Source: AP-15 sp963814805
Lineage (GTDB): Bacteria > Pseudomonadota > Alphaproteobacteria > ATCC43930 > CGMCC-115725
Assembly: GCA_963814805.1 (NCBI GenBank)
Contig: CAWFER010000007.1
Span: forward strand, 1 to 64,000
Direction of reading: 5' to 3'
DNA: 64,000 nucleotides
Part shown: positions 38,030 to 46,184 of the stretch, piece after piece
How the letters are laid out: every line of letters begins with the position of its first letter
How positions within the stretch are numbered: the first letter of the stretch is position 1
The notes under the pieces: model-generated
Seen by the model: the letters and a program-made list of their open reading frames with translations, nothing else
Told to the model about the DNA's origin: nothing
The model's database searches: none
Program-made: the position numbers and the translations under genes

Positions 38030-38668
38030 ATGGCGGGACGGGCGATCACGATCGCGCAGCGCAAGGGCGGCGCCGGCAAGACGACCTTGGCCGCCCAGCT
38101 TGCGGTCGCCTGGGCGCGGCAAGGCGGCAAGGTCGCGGTGCTCGACATCGATCCGCAGGCCAGCCTGTCCGCCTGGGTGGCGCTGCGCCGGACCCGGCTC
38201 GGCGCCGCCGGGATCGGCTTCGACTTCGCCGCGCTGCCCGGTTGGCGCGCCGAGCAATGGATCGCCGAGCGCGCCCGCGACGTCGATCTCGTCATTGTCG
38301 ACGGTCCGGCGCATATCGAGACCGAGGCGCGCATCGCGGTCCGCGCGGCCGGACTGGTGCTGATCCCGGTCCAGCCCTCGCCGCTCGATCTGTGGGCGAC
38401 CGAGGCGACCCTGGCGATGGCGCGCGACGAGCGGCGGCAGGTCCTTGCCGTGCTCAACCGCGTTGCGCCGCGTTCCGCCGTCAACGAGCGGATCGCTTCC
38501 GAGCTTTCCCGGGCCGGGGCGCCGATCGCCGTGGCCCGGATCGGTAACCGCGTCGCCTTCGTTCATTCGATGGCCCAGGGTCTGGGCGTCCTCGAAACCG
38601 CCGCCGCCAGCTCCGCCGCCGCGGAGATCGGGGCGCTTGCCCAAGAAATCAGCACGATGATGGCATAA
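38030..38668 (+). CDS. ParA-family ATPase
   Basis: 212 residues from ATG 38030. Deviant Walker A AQRKGGAGKTTLAAQLA, the Walker A' region AVLDIDPQASLSAW and Walker B DLVIVDGPAH identify a ParA/MinD-type ATPase. No ParB partner is nearby, so it is an orphan ParA as found in chromosome- or cargo-positioning systems. It is followed 19 bases later by mscL. Confidence 0.88.
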   Translation: MAGRAITIAQRKGGAGKTTLAAQLAVAWARQGGKVAVLDIDPQASLSAWVALRRTRLGAAGIGFDFAALPGWRAEQWIAERARDVDLVIVDGPAHIETEARIAVRAAGLVLIPVQPSPLDLWATEATLAMARDERRQVLAVLNRVAPRSAVNERIASELSRAGAPIAVARIGNRVAFVHSMAQGLGVLETAAASSAAAEIGALAQEISTMMA

Positions 38669-38687
38669 TCGTCAGAGGGAGGGATCG

Positions 38688-39146
38688 ATGAGCGAACGAA
38701 CCGCATCGCCGCTGCGCCTGCGGCAGCCGGGTTGGATCGGCGAGTTTCGCGCCTTCATCATGCGCGGCAACGTCGTCGACCTCGCCGTTGGCATCATCAT
38801 CGGCGTCGCCTTTACCGGCGTCGTCAACAGCCTGGTCAAGGACATCCTGACCCCGGTCATCGGCCTCGCCGTCGGCGGCATCGATTTCAGCAACATCTTC
38901 GTAACTTTGAAGGGGCCGCACGCGGCGACCCTGGCCGAGGCGCAGAAGGCGGGCGCGGTGACCCTCAATATCGGCGTCTTCATCAACACCGTCATTCAAT
39001 TCATCATCGTCGCCTTTGCCGTGTTCTGGCTGGTCAAGGCATTGTCGCGGGTCTATCGCCGACCCGAGGCTGCACCCCCGCCGCCGCCCAGAAGTGAGGC
39101 ATTGCTCGAAGAGATTCGCGACCTGCTGGCCGCCAAGCCGAACTAG
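38688..39146 (+). CDS. mscL: Large-conductance mechanosensitive channel
   Basis: 152 residues. EFRAFIMRGNVVDLAVGIII is the N-terminal helix and TM1 entrance; FINTVIQFIIVAFAVFWLVK is TM2; a cytoplasmic helix LLEEIRDLLAAK ends it after a Pro run. It opens under osmotic downshock. Ribosome binding site GAGGGA lies at about 38675. Its stop codon TAG overlaps the agmatinase stop on the other strand (CTAG). Confidence 0.95.
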   Translation: MSERTASPLRLRQPGWIGEFRAFIMRGNVVDLAVGIIIGVAFTGVVNSLVKDILTPVIGLAVGGIDFSNIFVTLKGPHAATLAEAQKAGAVTLNIGVFINTVIQFIIVAFAVFWLVKALSRVYRRPEAAPPPPPRSEALLEEIRDLLAAKPN

Positions 39147-40198
39147 GCGCGGCGCTTGAAGTTGCGACCGAGGACCAGCAGCGAGAAGATCTCGAACAGC
39201 ATTTGCGCGCCGACCATCGCGGTGTTGCTGGTGGCGTCGTATTGCGGCGCGACCTCGACCACGTCGCCGCCGACGATGTCGAGGCCCCTGAGGCCGCGCA
39301 GGATCGCCTGCGCCTCGCGCGGGGTGAGCCCGCCCGCTTCGGGCGTGCCGGTGCCGGGGGCATAGGCCGGGTCGAGCCCGTCGACATCGAACGAGATATA
39401 GGTCGGGCCGTCGCCAACGACCGCGCGCGCCTTCTCGACGACCGCGGCGATGCCGAGCCGGTCGACCTCCTCGATGTGCAAGACGGTCATCCCCGATTCG
39501 TAGGAAAAGCCCCAGAAGATCTCGGCCGGCCCGCGGATGCCGATCTGGATCGTGCGCTCGGGGTCGAGGGCGCCGGCCAGCACCGCCTGGCGGAACGGGC
39601 CGCCATGGTGGAATTTCGAACCGTCGACCTCGCCCATCGTGTCGCAATGGGCGTCGATATGGACGAGGCCCAGCGGCCGTCCGGCGCCGAGCGATTTCAA
39701 GATCGGGTAGCTCACCGAATGGTCGCCGCCGACCGAAACCGGCCGCACCCCGGCGGCATGGATGCGGGCGTAGAAGCTCGCGATGTCCTCGATCGATTGG
39801 TCGAGGCTGAAGCGCGAGCGCAGCGGCACATCGCCGATATCGGCGGCGGCGCATTCGCCCTTCGGCGTGATGCCGAGCGCATGATTGTAGGGGCCGATGC
39901 GCTCGACCGCGCGCACCGCCCGCGGCCCAAAGCGGGCGCCGGCCCGGTTGGTGACGCCGAGATCCATCGGCACCCCGACGAGCGCCACGTCGAGCCCGGC
40001 GAAACCGGGCAGATCGGGTGCCTCGGGCCGATACGGCAGATCGAGCAGGGTCGAGACGCCGGCATAGGGCATCGCCCGGCGATAGGCGTCGCCGAACACC
40101 AGGCCGAGCGGCTTGCGGAAGCGCTCGGGGGCGATCTCGGTTTCCCTGGCGTCAGCGTATTTCGCGCGCAATGCGTCGAGCTTTTCCTTATCGAACAT
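39143..40198 (-). CDS. speB: Agmatinase-like ureohydrolase
   Basis: 351 residues from ATG 40198 (MFDKEKLDALRAKYADARE); an upstream ATG at 40264 is less likely. The binuclear manganese site is complete: SVGGDHSVSYP, HIDAHCDT and SFDVDGLDPAYAPGTGTPE. Members hydrolyse agmatine or a related guanidino compound to urea and an amine; guanidinobutyrase or arginase-like specificity cannot be excluded. Confidence 0.88.
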   Translation of the reverse strand: MFDKEKLDALRAKYADARETEIAPERFRKPLGLVFGDAYRRAMPYAGVSTLLDLPYRPEAPDLPGFAGLDVALVGVPMDLGVTNRAGARFGPRAVRAVERIGPYNHALGITPKGECAAADIGDVPLRSRFSLDQSIEDIASFYARIHAAGVRPVSVGGDHSVSYPILKSLGAGRPLGLVHIDAHCDTMGEVDGSKFHHGGPFRQAVLAGALDPERTIQIGIRGPAEIFWGFSYESGMTVLHIEEVDRLGIAAVVEKARAVVGDGPTYISFDVDGLDPAYAPGTGTPEAGGLTPREAQAILRGLRGLDIVGGDVVEVAPQYDATSNTAMVGAQMLFEIFSLLVLGRNFKRRA

Positions 40199-40381
40199 CA
40201 AGGCCCGATCCTTATCGGTAGTATGGGTGACGACACACCTGCTGACCACCATCGACTTCGACAATCAGGCGCGCTTCGTAGCAAACAAAATCGGCAATGT
40301 AGAGTCCGAGCGGCACCTGAGGGCGGAGTTTGTGCCCTTCGGTTCGACGTGATCGCAATCCGGTTAGCACAGGCTCCTGGC
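40199..40381. other. Intergenic region after which the accessory island begins
   Basis: The sequence becomes visibly less GC-rich from about 40200. No gene is supported here. It holds the upstream region of the agmatinase gene and the left edge of the 40.3-43.2 kb island. Confidence 0.4.
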
Positions 40382-40786
40382 CTATTCGGGCAATCCGATC
40401 TGCGACACAACCTGACTGAGATACGCCCAGGCAAAACCGAAAATATCAATGTGCGCTGGTTCTCGCCGATCCGTAGTGATGATGAACTCCGTCATCACTA
40501 TGTCGTTTCCGAAGATCCTATCGGAGTGGCCCAAGGTTCTAATTCGCAATTGCCGGGCGTGGACAAATCTATTCGTGGCCTCTCGAAACGAAGTCTCTCT
40601 CAGTGCGGGGTCAAAGTCGTATTTCCATCTGGTTTGATCAAAATTCACGTCCTCAAGATGGCAAAGTTCGATAACCTTGCGCGCGTTTAATCCCAAGCTG
40701 ATACCGGCAATTATCCCGTTGACAAAGCGGCTCGCGCCTGATAGGTTTGAAATATCAGGACAAGGGCAACGCACATGCCAAGCCAT
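40382..40786 (-). CDS. Hypothetical protein, possibly truncated by the insertion sequence
   Basis: About 134 residues if started at ATG 40786, which overlaps the first bases of the divergent transposase gene. The segment from VNGIIAGISLGLNARKVIEL to AYLSQVVSQIGLPE is protein-like, with no family that I recognise. The first 20 residues lie in DNA next to or inside the insertion element, so the true 5' end may have been lost. Codon use is less GC-rich than in core genes. Confidence 0.35.
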   Translation of the reverse strand: MAWHVRCPCPDISNLSGASRFVNGIIAGISLGLNARKVIELCHLEDVNFDQTRWKYDFDPALRETSFREATNRFVHARQLRIRTLGHSDRIFGNDIVMTEFIITTDRREPAHIDIFGFAWAYLSQVVSQIGLPE

Positions 40787-41698
40787 CTCGACAACCCAAT
40801 TTTCCATAATGACGAGGCGGCCCGCGCATGGTTCGAGGCGCGGATTTGGCCCGATGGCCCCTTCTGCGCGCATTGCGGTTCCACCTCAGTAACTCGACTG
40901 CATGGCAAAGCGCATCGCCCCGGCCTGTTTCAATGCAACGATTGCCGCGAGCAATTCACGGTAACGGTCAACACCGTGTGCGAGCGTTCCAAAATCCCGC
41001 TGCACAAATGGTGCATGGCGATCTATCTGCTCAACAGCAGCAAGAAAGGCATGTCGGCATTGCAAATGCACCGCATGATGGGCGGCAGCTACAAGACCGC
41101 ATGGTTCATGATGCACCGCATTCGCGAGGCAATGCGCGAAGGCAAGCTGCCCGGTGGGCTCGGCGGCCAGAATAAGGTCGTCGAAGCCGATGAAACCTAC
41201 GTTGGCGGCAAGGCGCGCAATCGCAAAAACAAGGTGCCTGCGAAAACCGCCGTGCTTTCTCTCGTCGAGCGCGACGGCAAGGTGCGCAGCTTCCCAATCG
41301 GCAATGTTACCGCAACAACCCTGCGCCCGATCATCGTCAGCCATGTTAGCCGCGCCAGCTACCTAATGACCGACGAAAGCGCGGTCTACCCCGCGATCGG
41401 TCGCGAGTTCGCCGGGCATGGCACCGTCAATCACTCTGCCGAGGAATACGTTCGCGCCCACTTCTGGCATACAAACACCGTTGAGGGCTATTTCAGCATC
41501 CTTAAGCGCGGCATCGTTGGCGTCTATCATTGGGTAAGCGAGGCGCAACTGCATCGCTACGCGGCAGAGTTCGATTTCCGCTACAACCATCGCGTTGCCC
41601 TTGGCTACAGCGATATGCAGCGCACCGAAATCGCCGCCGCTGGCATCTATGGCAAGCGGCTCACCTATCGGCGGCCTGATCAGCGGCCGAACGTCTAA
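40775..41698 (+). CDS. IS1595-family transposase (ISXO2-like)
   Basis: 307 residues. N-terminal zinc ribbon CAHCGSTSV...CNDCREQF, then a helical linker with LHKWCMAIYLLNSSKKGMSA. The DDE-type core shows VVEADETYVGGK, YLMTDESAVYPAIG and HTNTVEGYFSILKRGIVGVY, giving Asp, Asp and Glu in the spacing of the ISXO2 group. It is intact and could be active. Confidence 0.92.
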   Translation: MPSHLDNPIFHNDEAARAWFEARIWPDGPFCAHCGSTSVTRLHGKAHRPGLFQCNDCREQFTVTVNTVCERSKIPLHKWCMAIYLLNSSKKGMSALQMHRMMGGSYKTAWFMMHRIREAMREGKLPGGLGGQNKVVEADETYVGGKARNRKNKVPAKTAVLSLVERDGKVRSFPIGNVTATTLRPIIVSHVSRASYLMTDESAVYPAIGREFAGHGTVNHSAEEYVRAHFWHTNTVEGYFSILKRGIVGVYHWVSEAQLHRYAAEFDFRYNHRVALGYSDMQRTEIAAAGIYGKRLTYRRPDQRPNV

Positions 41699-41877
41699 GC
41701 CGGCTTTGAGCCGCCGCCAGTTCCGCCGCGCTTTGGCGAAGGCACGCGGCGATCCCTCTTAGCCGGCAACGGCTTGGGCTTCGCCTTCATCACCGTATCG
41801 AACGCTTTCTCGAATCGCTCCCACGCATCGGGAAGCTCCTCGGTTTCCTCAGGTTTGGGCGGCACCCTCGATTTCAT
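41695..41877 (-). CDS. Small protein associated with the IS1595-type transposase
   Basis: 60 residues from ATG 41877: KPEETEELPDAWERFEKAFD followed by a Lys/Pro/Arg-rich tail. From memory, similar small ORFs lie at the 3' end of related transposase genes in Alphaproteobacteria; function unknown. It converges with the transposase, stops overlapping by 3 bases. Confidence 0.5.
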   Translation of the reverse strand: MKSRVPPKPEETEELPDAWERFEKAFDTVMKAKPKPLPAKRDRRVPSPKRGGTGGGSKPA

Positions 41878-41894
41878 GGAGATAATGTAGACAT

Positions 41895-41924
41895 GGCGGG
41901 ACCGGATTCGCACCCGGCCCCGCC
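41895..41924. repeat. 11-bp hairpin at the right side of the insertion element
   Basis: GGCGGGACCGG (41895-41905) and CCGGCCCCGCC (41914-41924) pair over all 11 positions with one G-T pair and an 8-base loop ATTCGCAC. The minus-strand reading has some likeness to the T-arm and 3' end of a tRNA, but no full cloverleaf follows. Confidence 0.5.
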
Positions 41925-41970
41925 TCCCGCTATCCTAGATGGTGCCACCCTCTCTAGGAGCGAATTCGTT

Positions 41971-42489
41971 ATGCCCGACATGAATGATCTTGCTATCGCT
42001 TCGGCGTCGCTCAAGGCGGCCAAGGATATTGCGCAAGCGATGGCAAGTCTCCAGGACGCTGCCGCGCTTCAGCAGAAGCAGGTCGAATTCCAATCCAAAC
42101 TCCTCGACGCTACCAGCGCCGTATTTTCGGCACGAGAGGAGCGCTCGGCGATGCTGGAGCGCATAGGCGAGCTTGAAAAAGAGATTGCTCGCCTTGAAGC
42201 ATGGGAAGCAGAGAAGCAGCGGTATGAACTCGTATCTCTTGCCCCGAACATGGTTGCTTATGCGCAAAAAGAATCCGTGCGCGGTACCACACCCCCGCAT
42301 TATCTCTGTGCAAATTGTTTCGCTGCGGGTAAGATATCGTACTTGCAGCAACGCATAAGCGGTCAACAATTTGACAAATTTAGCTGCAACTCTTGCAAGG
42401 AAGAGTTGCCCATACACAAAGGCAACCCTCCTCGGCGATCGACCATGCGCGGCGGCGGCAGTGGCCCCCATGGATGGATGGGGGTGTAA
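41971..42489 (+). CDS. Coiled-coil protein with a C-terminal zinc ribbon
   Basis: 172 residues from ATG 41971 with AGGAG at 41956-41960. Residues 1-80 are an uninterrupted helical, Ala/Gln/Glu-rich region (ERSAMLERIGELEKEIARLE) likely to form a coiled coil. Residues about 105-145 contain two CxxC pairs, HYLCANCFAAG and FSCNSCKEEL, spaced like a zinc ribbon. Similar proteins occur on phages, plasmids and islands without known function. The next gene starts directly after its stop codon, suggesting an operon. Confidence 0.7.
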   Translation: MPDMNDLAIASASLKAAKDIAQAMASLQDAAALQQKQVEFQSKLLDATSAVFSAREERSAMLERIGELEKEIARLEAWEAEKQRYELVSLAPNMVAYAQKESVRGTTPPHYLCANCFAAGKISYLQQRISGQQFDKFSCNSCKEELPIHKGNPPRRSTMRGGGSGPHGWMGV

Positions 42490-42987
42490 GTGCCTCACGC
42501 CGCTACGGTCGGTCGCCCCTCCGGCAATCCATTTCAAGATATGTGCACCATGGTCGGGTTGATGACGCTGACGTGGGCGTGGGCAGAAAATTCGCTTGGC
42601 ACCACCGTCGGCGTCATCAACGGAAGAGCGGGACCAATTAAGGGGCATCCCGAAGCGCCGCTATCTTTGAAGCGAAAAATTGCGTGCTTCAAAGCGGCTT
42701 TGCGCGACATAGAGGCGCTCAAACCCCTCCAACAAGAGGGCCGTGCGCTGGCAACACGTTTTATTGAGCTTGGCCGCCGTCGTCACGATTTCGTCCACGG
42801 TGCGGCGTGGCAGCTTAACGATGGCGGATTTGAGTCTTTCAGCCTCGCCGTCAGTGCCGGGGATTACGCGATCAAGAATCATCGCTTCGATCAAGGCGAT
42901 GCGGTTCTCCTCAATACCGAGATCTCCAAACTCCAAGATGACGCAGCCGCCCTGATGTTGGCAGTCTGCGCCATCTTCCAGGAGTAA
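42490..42987 (+). CDS. Hypothetical protein with a HEPN-like RxxxxH motif
   Basis: 165 residues if started at GTG 42490, immediately behind the previous stop; an internal ATG at 42541 is an alternative. The helical protein contains ELGRRRHDFVHGA near residue 95; RHDFVHG fits the Rx4H motif of HEPN nucleases, which often reads RNxxxHG at the end of a helix. Many HEPN proteins are RNA-cleaving toxins or defence effectors. The fold assignment is by motif only. Upstream it is paired with the coiled-coil zinc-ribbon gene. Confidence 0.55.
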   Translation: MPHAATVGRPSGNPFQDMCTMVGLMTLTWAWAENSLGTTVGVINGRAGPIKGHPEAPLSLKRKIACFKAALRDIEALKPLQQEGRALATRFIELGRRRHDFVHGAAWQLNDGGFESFSLAVSAGDYAIKNHRFDQGDAVLLNTEISKLQDDAAALMLAVCAIFQE

Positions 42988-43003
42988 GTCGCGTTCGCTG
43001 GGG

Positions 43004-43210
43004 TTATATACAGTAGTCATCTGGCTTTCTCAACGGGATAGTTGCCCTGATACCCGCCTCTAGTACCTCACGGATGAAATAGCTAATGAGGTTCTTGTTG
43101 TCGCCGGGGTAGATCGTGCTTGCCATCGAAAAGAGTGACAAGGCGGCTCGCTCAGCATTGCCGGTGGCACTCAATACGAGATGATTGTCGGCTAAGGTGA
43201 TCTTCGGCAT
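43004..43210 (-). CDS. Hypothetical small protein
   Basis: 68 residues, MPKITLADNHLVLSATGNAE to LRKPDDYCI. No family recognised. It converges with the HEPN-like gene with a 16-base gap and has the lower-GC codon use of the island. It could be a small partner protein or a chance frame. Confidence 0.35.
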   Translation of the reverse strand: MPKITLADNHLVLSATGNAERAALSLFSMASTIYPGDNKNLISYFIREVLEAGIRATIPLRKPDDYCI

Positions 43211-43229
43211 ACCGACTTATCCGCAGGGA

Positions 43230-44864
43230 TTACCTCATGCCGCGGATGCGGGGCTGGATCAGCACCTTCCATGGGTCGGGCATCTCGCCGACCGCGACCT
43301 CGATGACGGTCGTCCCGCGGCGTTTGAGCGCGGCGGCGAGTTCGCGACGCAGGCCCTCGGGGGTCGTGGTGCGCACCCCGGCTGCGCCAAAGCTCTCGGC
43401 CAGCCTTGGGAAGTGCGGGTTGGCGAGGTCGACGCCGATCAGCTTGTTGCCGTAATCCTCCTTTTGCATGCGCCGCACATTACCGTAGGCGCCGTCGGCA
43501 AAGACGATGGCGATGATATCGATGCCTTGGCGGATTGCGGTCGACAATTCCTGGACGTTGAACATGAACCCGCCATCGCCCGAGACCGAGACCACCGGCC
43601 GGTCGGGCCGCCCGACTTTGGCGCCGAGCGCCGTCGCAAAGCCGAAGCCCAACGTGCCCTGATAGCCGCTGTGGATATAGGTGCGCGGCTGATAGACCGG
43701 GAACGCCAGGCGCCCGACATAACCGACCTGCGTCAGATCTTCGACATAGATGCCGTCATCGGGCAGCTCGGCGCGGATCGCGCGCAGATATTCGCATTGC
43801 GGGCCGAGCTTTTCGTCGAGCCGAGCGAGGGTGGCGGATTTCAAGTTTTCGAGCTCGTCCTGGCGTGATGGCCGGCTCGGGGCCTGCCGCCCGAGTGCGG
43901 CATAGAGCGCGGCGAGCGCCGCCTTGGCGTCGGCGACGATGCCGAGCGCCGGCTTGAAGTAGCGGGTGATCTCGACCGGATCGATGTCGATATGGATCAG
44001 CTTCAGGTCGCGATCGACGCCCCAGCGCAATTGCGGCTGGTGCAGGCGGGTTCCGACCGCCAGCACGACATCGGCCTCGCGCCACAATTCATGCCCGGCC
44101 AACGCCGACTGGGCGAGATAGTGGCGATCACTGACGATGCCCTTGCCGCCGCTGAAGCTCGCGACTGGCATTTGCAGCATCTCGGCGATGGCCATCACCT
44201 CCTCGGCCGCGTCGACGGCGCCGCTGCCGACGAACATCAACGGCTTCTTGGCCGAGGCGAGCAAGGCCGCCGCCTTGTCGATCAGCTCGGGATCGGGTTC
44301 GGTGATTGGCGGCAGGGCTGCGGCGGCGGGCAATGCGATCTCGCTTTCGAGCGCCAGCACATCGGGCGGGATCTCGAGCCCGACCGGGCGCGGGCGGCCG
44401 TCTCGCAACTGGCGGAAGGCCTCATTGACCAGCTTGCCGGTCTGGGTCGGGTGCTCGATCCGGGCCGCCCATTTGGTCAGCCGTTCGAGGATGCCAAGCT
44501 GGTCGGGGATCTCGTGCAACAGCCCAAAGCCGCGCCCGATCAGATCGGAGGGGATCTGACCACTGATGCACAACACCGGCGCGTTAGTGGCATAGGCGGT
44601 GGCCAGCGCCGCCGTCGTGTTCAACAGTCCCGGTCCCGGCACCACCGCATAGGTTCCGACCTTGCCGCTGGCGCGGGCATAACCGAGGGCCATGTAGGCC
44701 GCTCCCTGCTCGTGCCGGGTGTGAATGACCCGCAACGCTTCGCCCGCATCGTAAAAGGCGACAAAGAGGGCGTCGTTCTGCACCCCGGGGAGCGCGAAGA
44801 TGGTGTCGACCCCGTGCCGGCACAGCATCTCGACCAAGGCCCCGCCGCCCGTCATCCTAGTCAT
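43230..44864 (-). CDS. Thiamine diphosphate-dependent enzyme, acetolactate synthase-like
   Basis: 544 residues from ATG 44864 with AGGAG 7 bases upstream. N-terminal Pyr domain FALPGVQNDALFVAFYDAGE with the catalytic Glu in HTRHEQGAAYMALGYARA, a central FAD/transhydrogenase-like domain, and the PP domain with VSVSGDGGFMFNVQELSTAI, the ThDP-magnesium motif. It resembles acetolactate synthase large subunits and benzoylformate/indolepyruvate decarboxylases; no regulatory subunit gene is adjacent, so a catabolic role is more likely than valine synthesis. Confidence 0.88.
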   Translation of the reverse strand: MTRMTGGGALVEMLCRHGVDTIFALPGVQNDALFVAFYDAGEALRVIHTRHEQGAAYMALGYARASGKVGTYAVVPGPGLLNTTAALATAYATNAPVLCISGQIPSDLIGRGFGLLHEIPDQLGILERLTKWAARIEHPTQTGKLVNEAFRQLRDGRPRPVGLEIPPDVLALESEIALPAAAALPPITEPDPELIDKAAALLASAKKPLMFVGSGAVDAAEEVMAIAEMLQMPVASFSGGKGIVSDRHYLAQSALAGHELWREADVVLAVGTRLHQPQLRWGVDRDLKLIHIDIDPVEITRYFKPALGIVADAKAALAALYAALGRQAPSRPSRQDELENLKSATLARLDEKLGPQCEYLRAIRAELPDDGIYVEDLTQVGYVGRLAFPVYQPRTYIHSGYQGTLGFGFATALGAKVGRPDRPVVSVSGDGGFMFNVQELSTAIRQGIDIIAIVFADGAYGNVRRMQKEDYGNKLIGVDLANPHFPRLAESFGAAGVRTTTPEGLRRELAAALKRRGTTVIEVAVGEMPDPWKVLIQPRIRGMR

Positions 44865-44929
44865 CGCTCGCTCCTGGCTGACCGTTGCTCTCCGGCAGAA
44901 ACAGCCCTCACCCTTCGACTGACCCGGAT

Positions 44930-44961
44930 CCCTCCCCTCCCGCAAATGCGGGAGGGGAGGG
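44930..44961 (-). terminator. Strong hairpin behind the MBL hydrolase gene
   Basis: CCCTCCCCTCCCGCA and TGCGGGAGGGGAGGG are perfect inverted copies with two bases between. It lies 20 bases beyond the stop of the minus-strand MBL gene and before the start of the ThDP gene. There is no T tract on the minus strand. Confidence 0.5.
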
Positions 44962-44981
44962 GGTAAGGGCATTAAATGCTC

Positions 44982-45857
44982 CTATTCGAATTCGTAGCGG
45001 TAGGCGCTGCCGCGGCGGACGATGTGGCCGACGGTCGGCGCCGGAAAATGCGCCGGCAGCAGGCGGGTCCCGTGCTCGGCGTGCTCTTCAACGAGCCGCA
45101 TCCGCGTTTTGCGCGACAAATCGCGGTCGGTGCAGGCCAGGGTCGACCATTCAGGCTTGGCCAATTGCAGCTGATGGTGCAGGACGTCGCCGAGGAAGAC
45201 CGCGCGCTTGTCGCCCGAGCGGGCGTGGATCACAACATTGCCCGGGGTGTGGCCGGGGGCGGCCTCGAGCCACAGCCCGTCTTCGAGCGCGAAATCGTCA
45301 TCGACCAGCTGCGACTGTCCGGTGCGCACCACCGGCAGCACGCTGTCCTCGAAGGCGAGCCGATGCGGTGACTCGTCGCCGCGCTGCTGCACCCCCTGCC
45401 AGTGGTCGAACTCGCGCCGCGCCATGATGTAGCGGGCATTGGGGAAGGTCGGGACCCAACGCCCGTTTTCGAGCCGGGTGTTCCAGCCGACATGGTCCCA
45501 GTGCAGATGGGTGCACATGACATAATCGACCTGCTCGGGCTGCACCCCGGCGGCGGCGAGATCGGCCAGATAAGGGGTGCGCAGATGGTGGAATTGCGGC
45601 CGCGACGGCCGCTCCTTGTCGTTGCCGAGGCAGGAATCGATGAGGATCGTGTGATGCCCGGTCTTGACCACAAAGCTGTGAAAGCTGAAGACCAGCTTGC
45701 CGGTGGCCCTATCGATCAGCCGCGGCCCGGTCATGTCGGCGTTGGCGCGCAGCACCTCCGGGTCGAAATCGGGAAAGAAATCTCCAGGCGCGATGAACGG
45801 GCCTTCGTACTCGGTGATGCGGCGCACTTCGAAATCGCCGATCCGCGTGACTTGCAT
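44982..45857 (-). CDS. MBL-fold metallohydrolase
   Basis: 291 residues from ATG 45857 (MQVTRIGDFEVRRITEYEGP). The metal-binding motif THLHWDHVGWN is complete, followed by APGHTPGNVVIHA and VFLGDVLHH supplying the further His and Asp ligands. The layout is like lactonases and related hydrolases of the AttM/quorum-quenching type, but specificity cannot be told. Same strand as the ThDP gene downstream. Confidence 0.87.
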   Translation of the reverse strand: MQVTRIGDFEVRRITEYEGPFIAPGDFFPDFDPEVLRANADMTGPRLIDRATGKLVFSFHSFVVKTGHHTILIDSCLGNDKERPSRPQFHHLRTPYLADLAAAGVQPEQVDYVMCTHLHWDHVGWNTRLENGRWVPTFPNARYIMARREFDHWQGVQQRGDESPHRLAFEDSVLPVVRTGQSQLVDDDFALEDGLWLEAAPGHTPGNVVIHARSGDKRAVFLGDVLHHQLQLAKPEWSTLACTDRDLSRKTRMRLVEEHAEHGTRLLPAHFPAPTVGHIVRRGSAYRYEFE

Positions 45858-45928
45858 TGGGTCGCCTCCGCCTCCGCTGCGAGGGGGTAACCTACGCCCG
45901 CGGGTCGCGGCGGTCGATAGGCGAGGGG

Positions 45929-46021
45929 TCAAGCCTCGACAAGGCCGAGGCGGCGCTTGATCGGCGCGATATCGCCTGCGATGCGGTCGACCCGGCCCGA
46001 GACATTGGCGTATTGCGCCAT
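45929..46021 (-). CDS. Possible 30-residue peptide
   Basis: MAQYANVSGRVDRIAGDIAP followed by IKRRLGLVEA, in the gap between the MBL gene and the tRNA genes. The sequence is amphipathic and helix-like, unlike most chance frames, but 30 residues are too few for confidence and I recognise no family. Confidence 0.25.
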   Translation of the reverse strand: MAQYANVSGRVDRIAGDIAPIKRRLGLVEA

Positions 46022-46080
46022 CGGCCCGTTGGTCGCTCATCGCGAAATCCCAGGTCGCGGAGGGGTTGTTTTCAAGGCGG

Positions 46081-46153
46081 TAGGCGCGAAAGGGAATCGA
46101 ACCCCTGACCTCTCCCATGTGCTAGGAGCGCTCTGCCACTGAGCTACGCGCCT
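46081..46153 (-). tRNA. tRNA-Val-like gene with an aberrant anticodon loop
   Basis: Minus-strand AGGCGCGTAGCTCAGTGGCA starts a cloverleaf with normal acceptor (AGGCGCG/CGCGCCT) and D-arm. The anticodon arm reads CTCCT-AGCACAT-GGGAG: by position the anticodon is CAC (Val) but position 33 is G instead of the near-universal T. The T-arm AGGGG-TTCGATT-CCCTT is followed by one extra T before the acceptor strand. CCA is not encoded (CCG). It may be a decayed duplicate of a valine tRNA, or a good gene damaged by sequence errors. Confidence 0.5.
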
Positions 46154-46184
46154 GTCGGCCCGAGGACGGGTAGCCGCCGGCCGA

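Larger units (their letters stand above)
40720..41930 (+). mobile_element. IS1595-family (ISXO2-like) insertion element, ends not defined
   Basis: A transposase (40775-41698) plus a small convergent gene (41695-41877) make up the element. A perfect inverted repeat CCTGATA/TATCAGG with a 9-base loop lies directly upstream of the transposase, and a strong hairpin (41895-41924) lies behind the small gene. I could not match terminal inverted repeats or a target duplication, so the limits are estimates. Confidence 0.6.

Noticed and set aside
41890..41960. tRNA gene or tRNA-derived attachment site on the minus strand
   Set aside because: CCGGGTGCGAATCCGG followed by TCCCGCCA resembles a T-arm with acceptor and CCA, but no D-arm or anticodon arm fits upstream; better explained as a simple hairpin.
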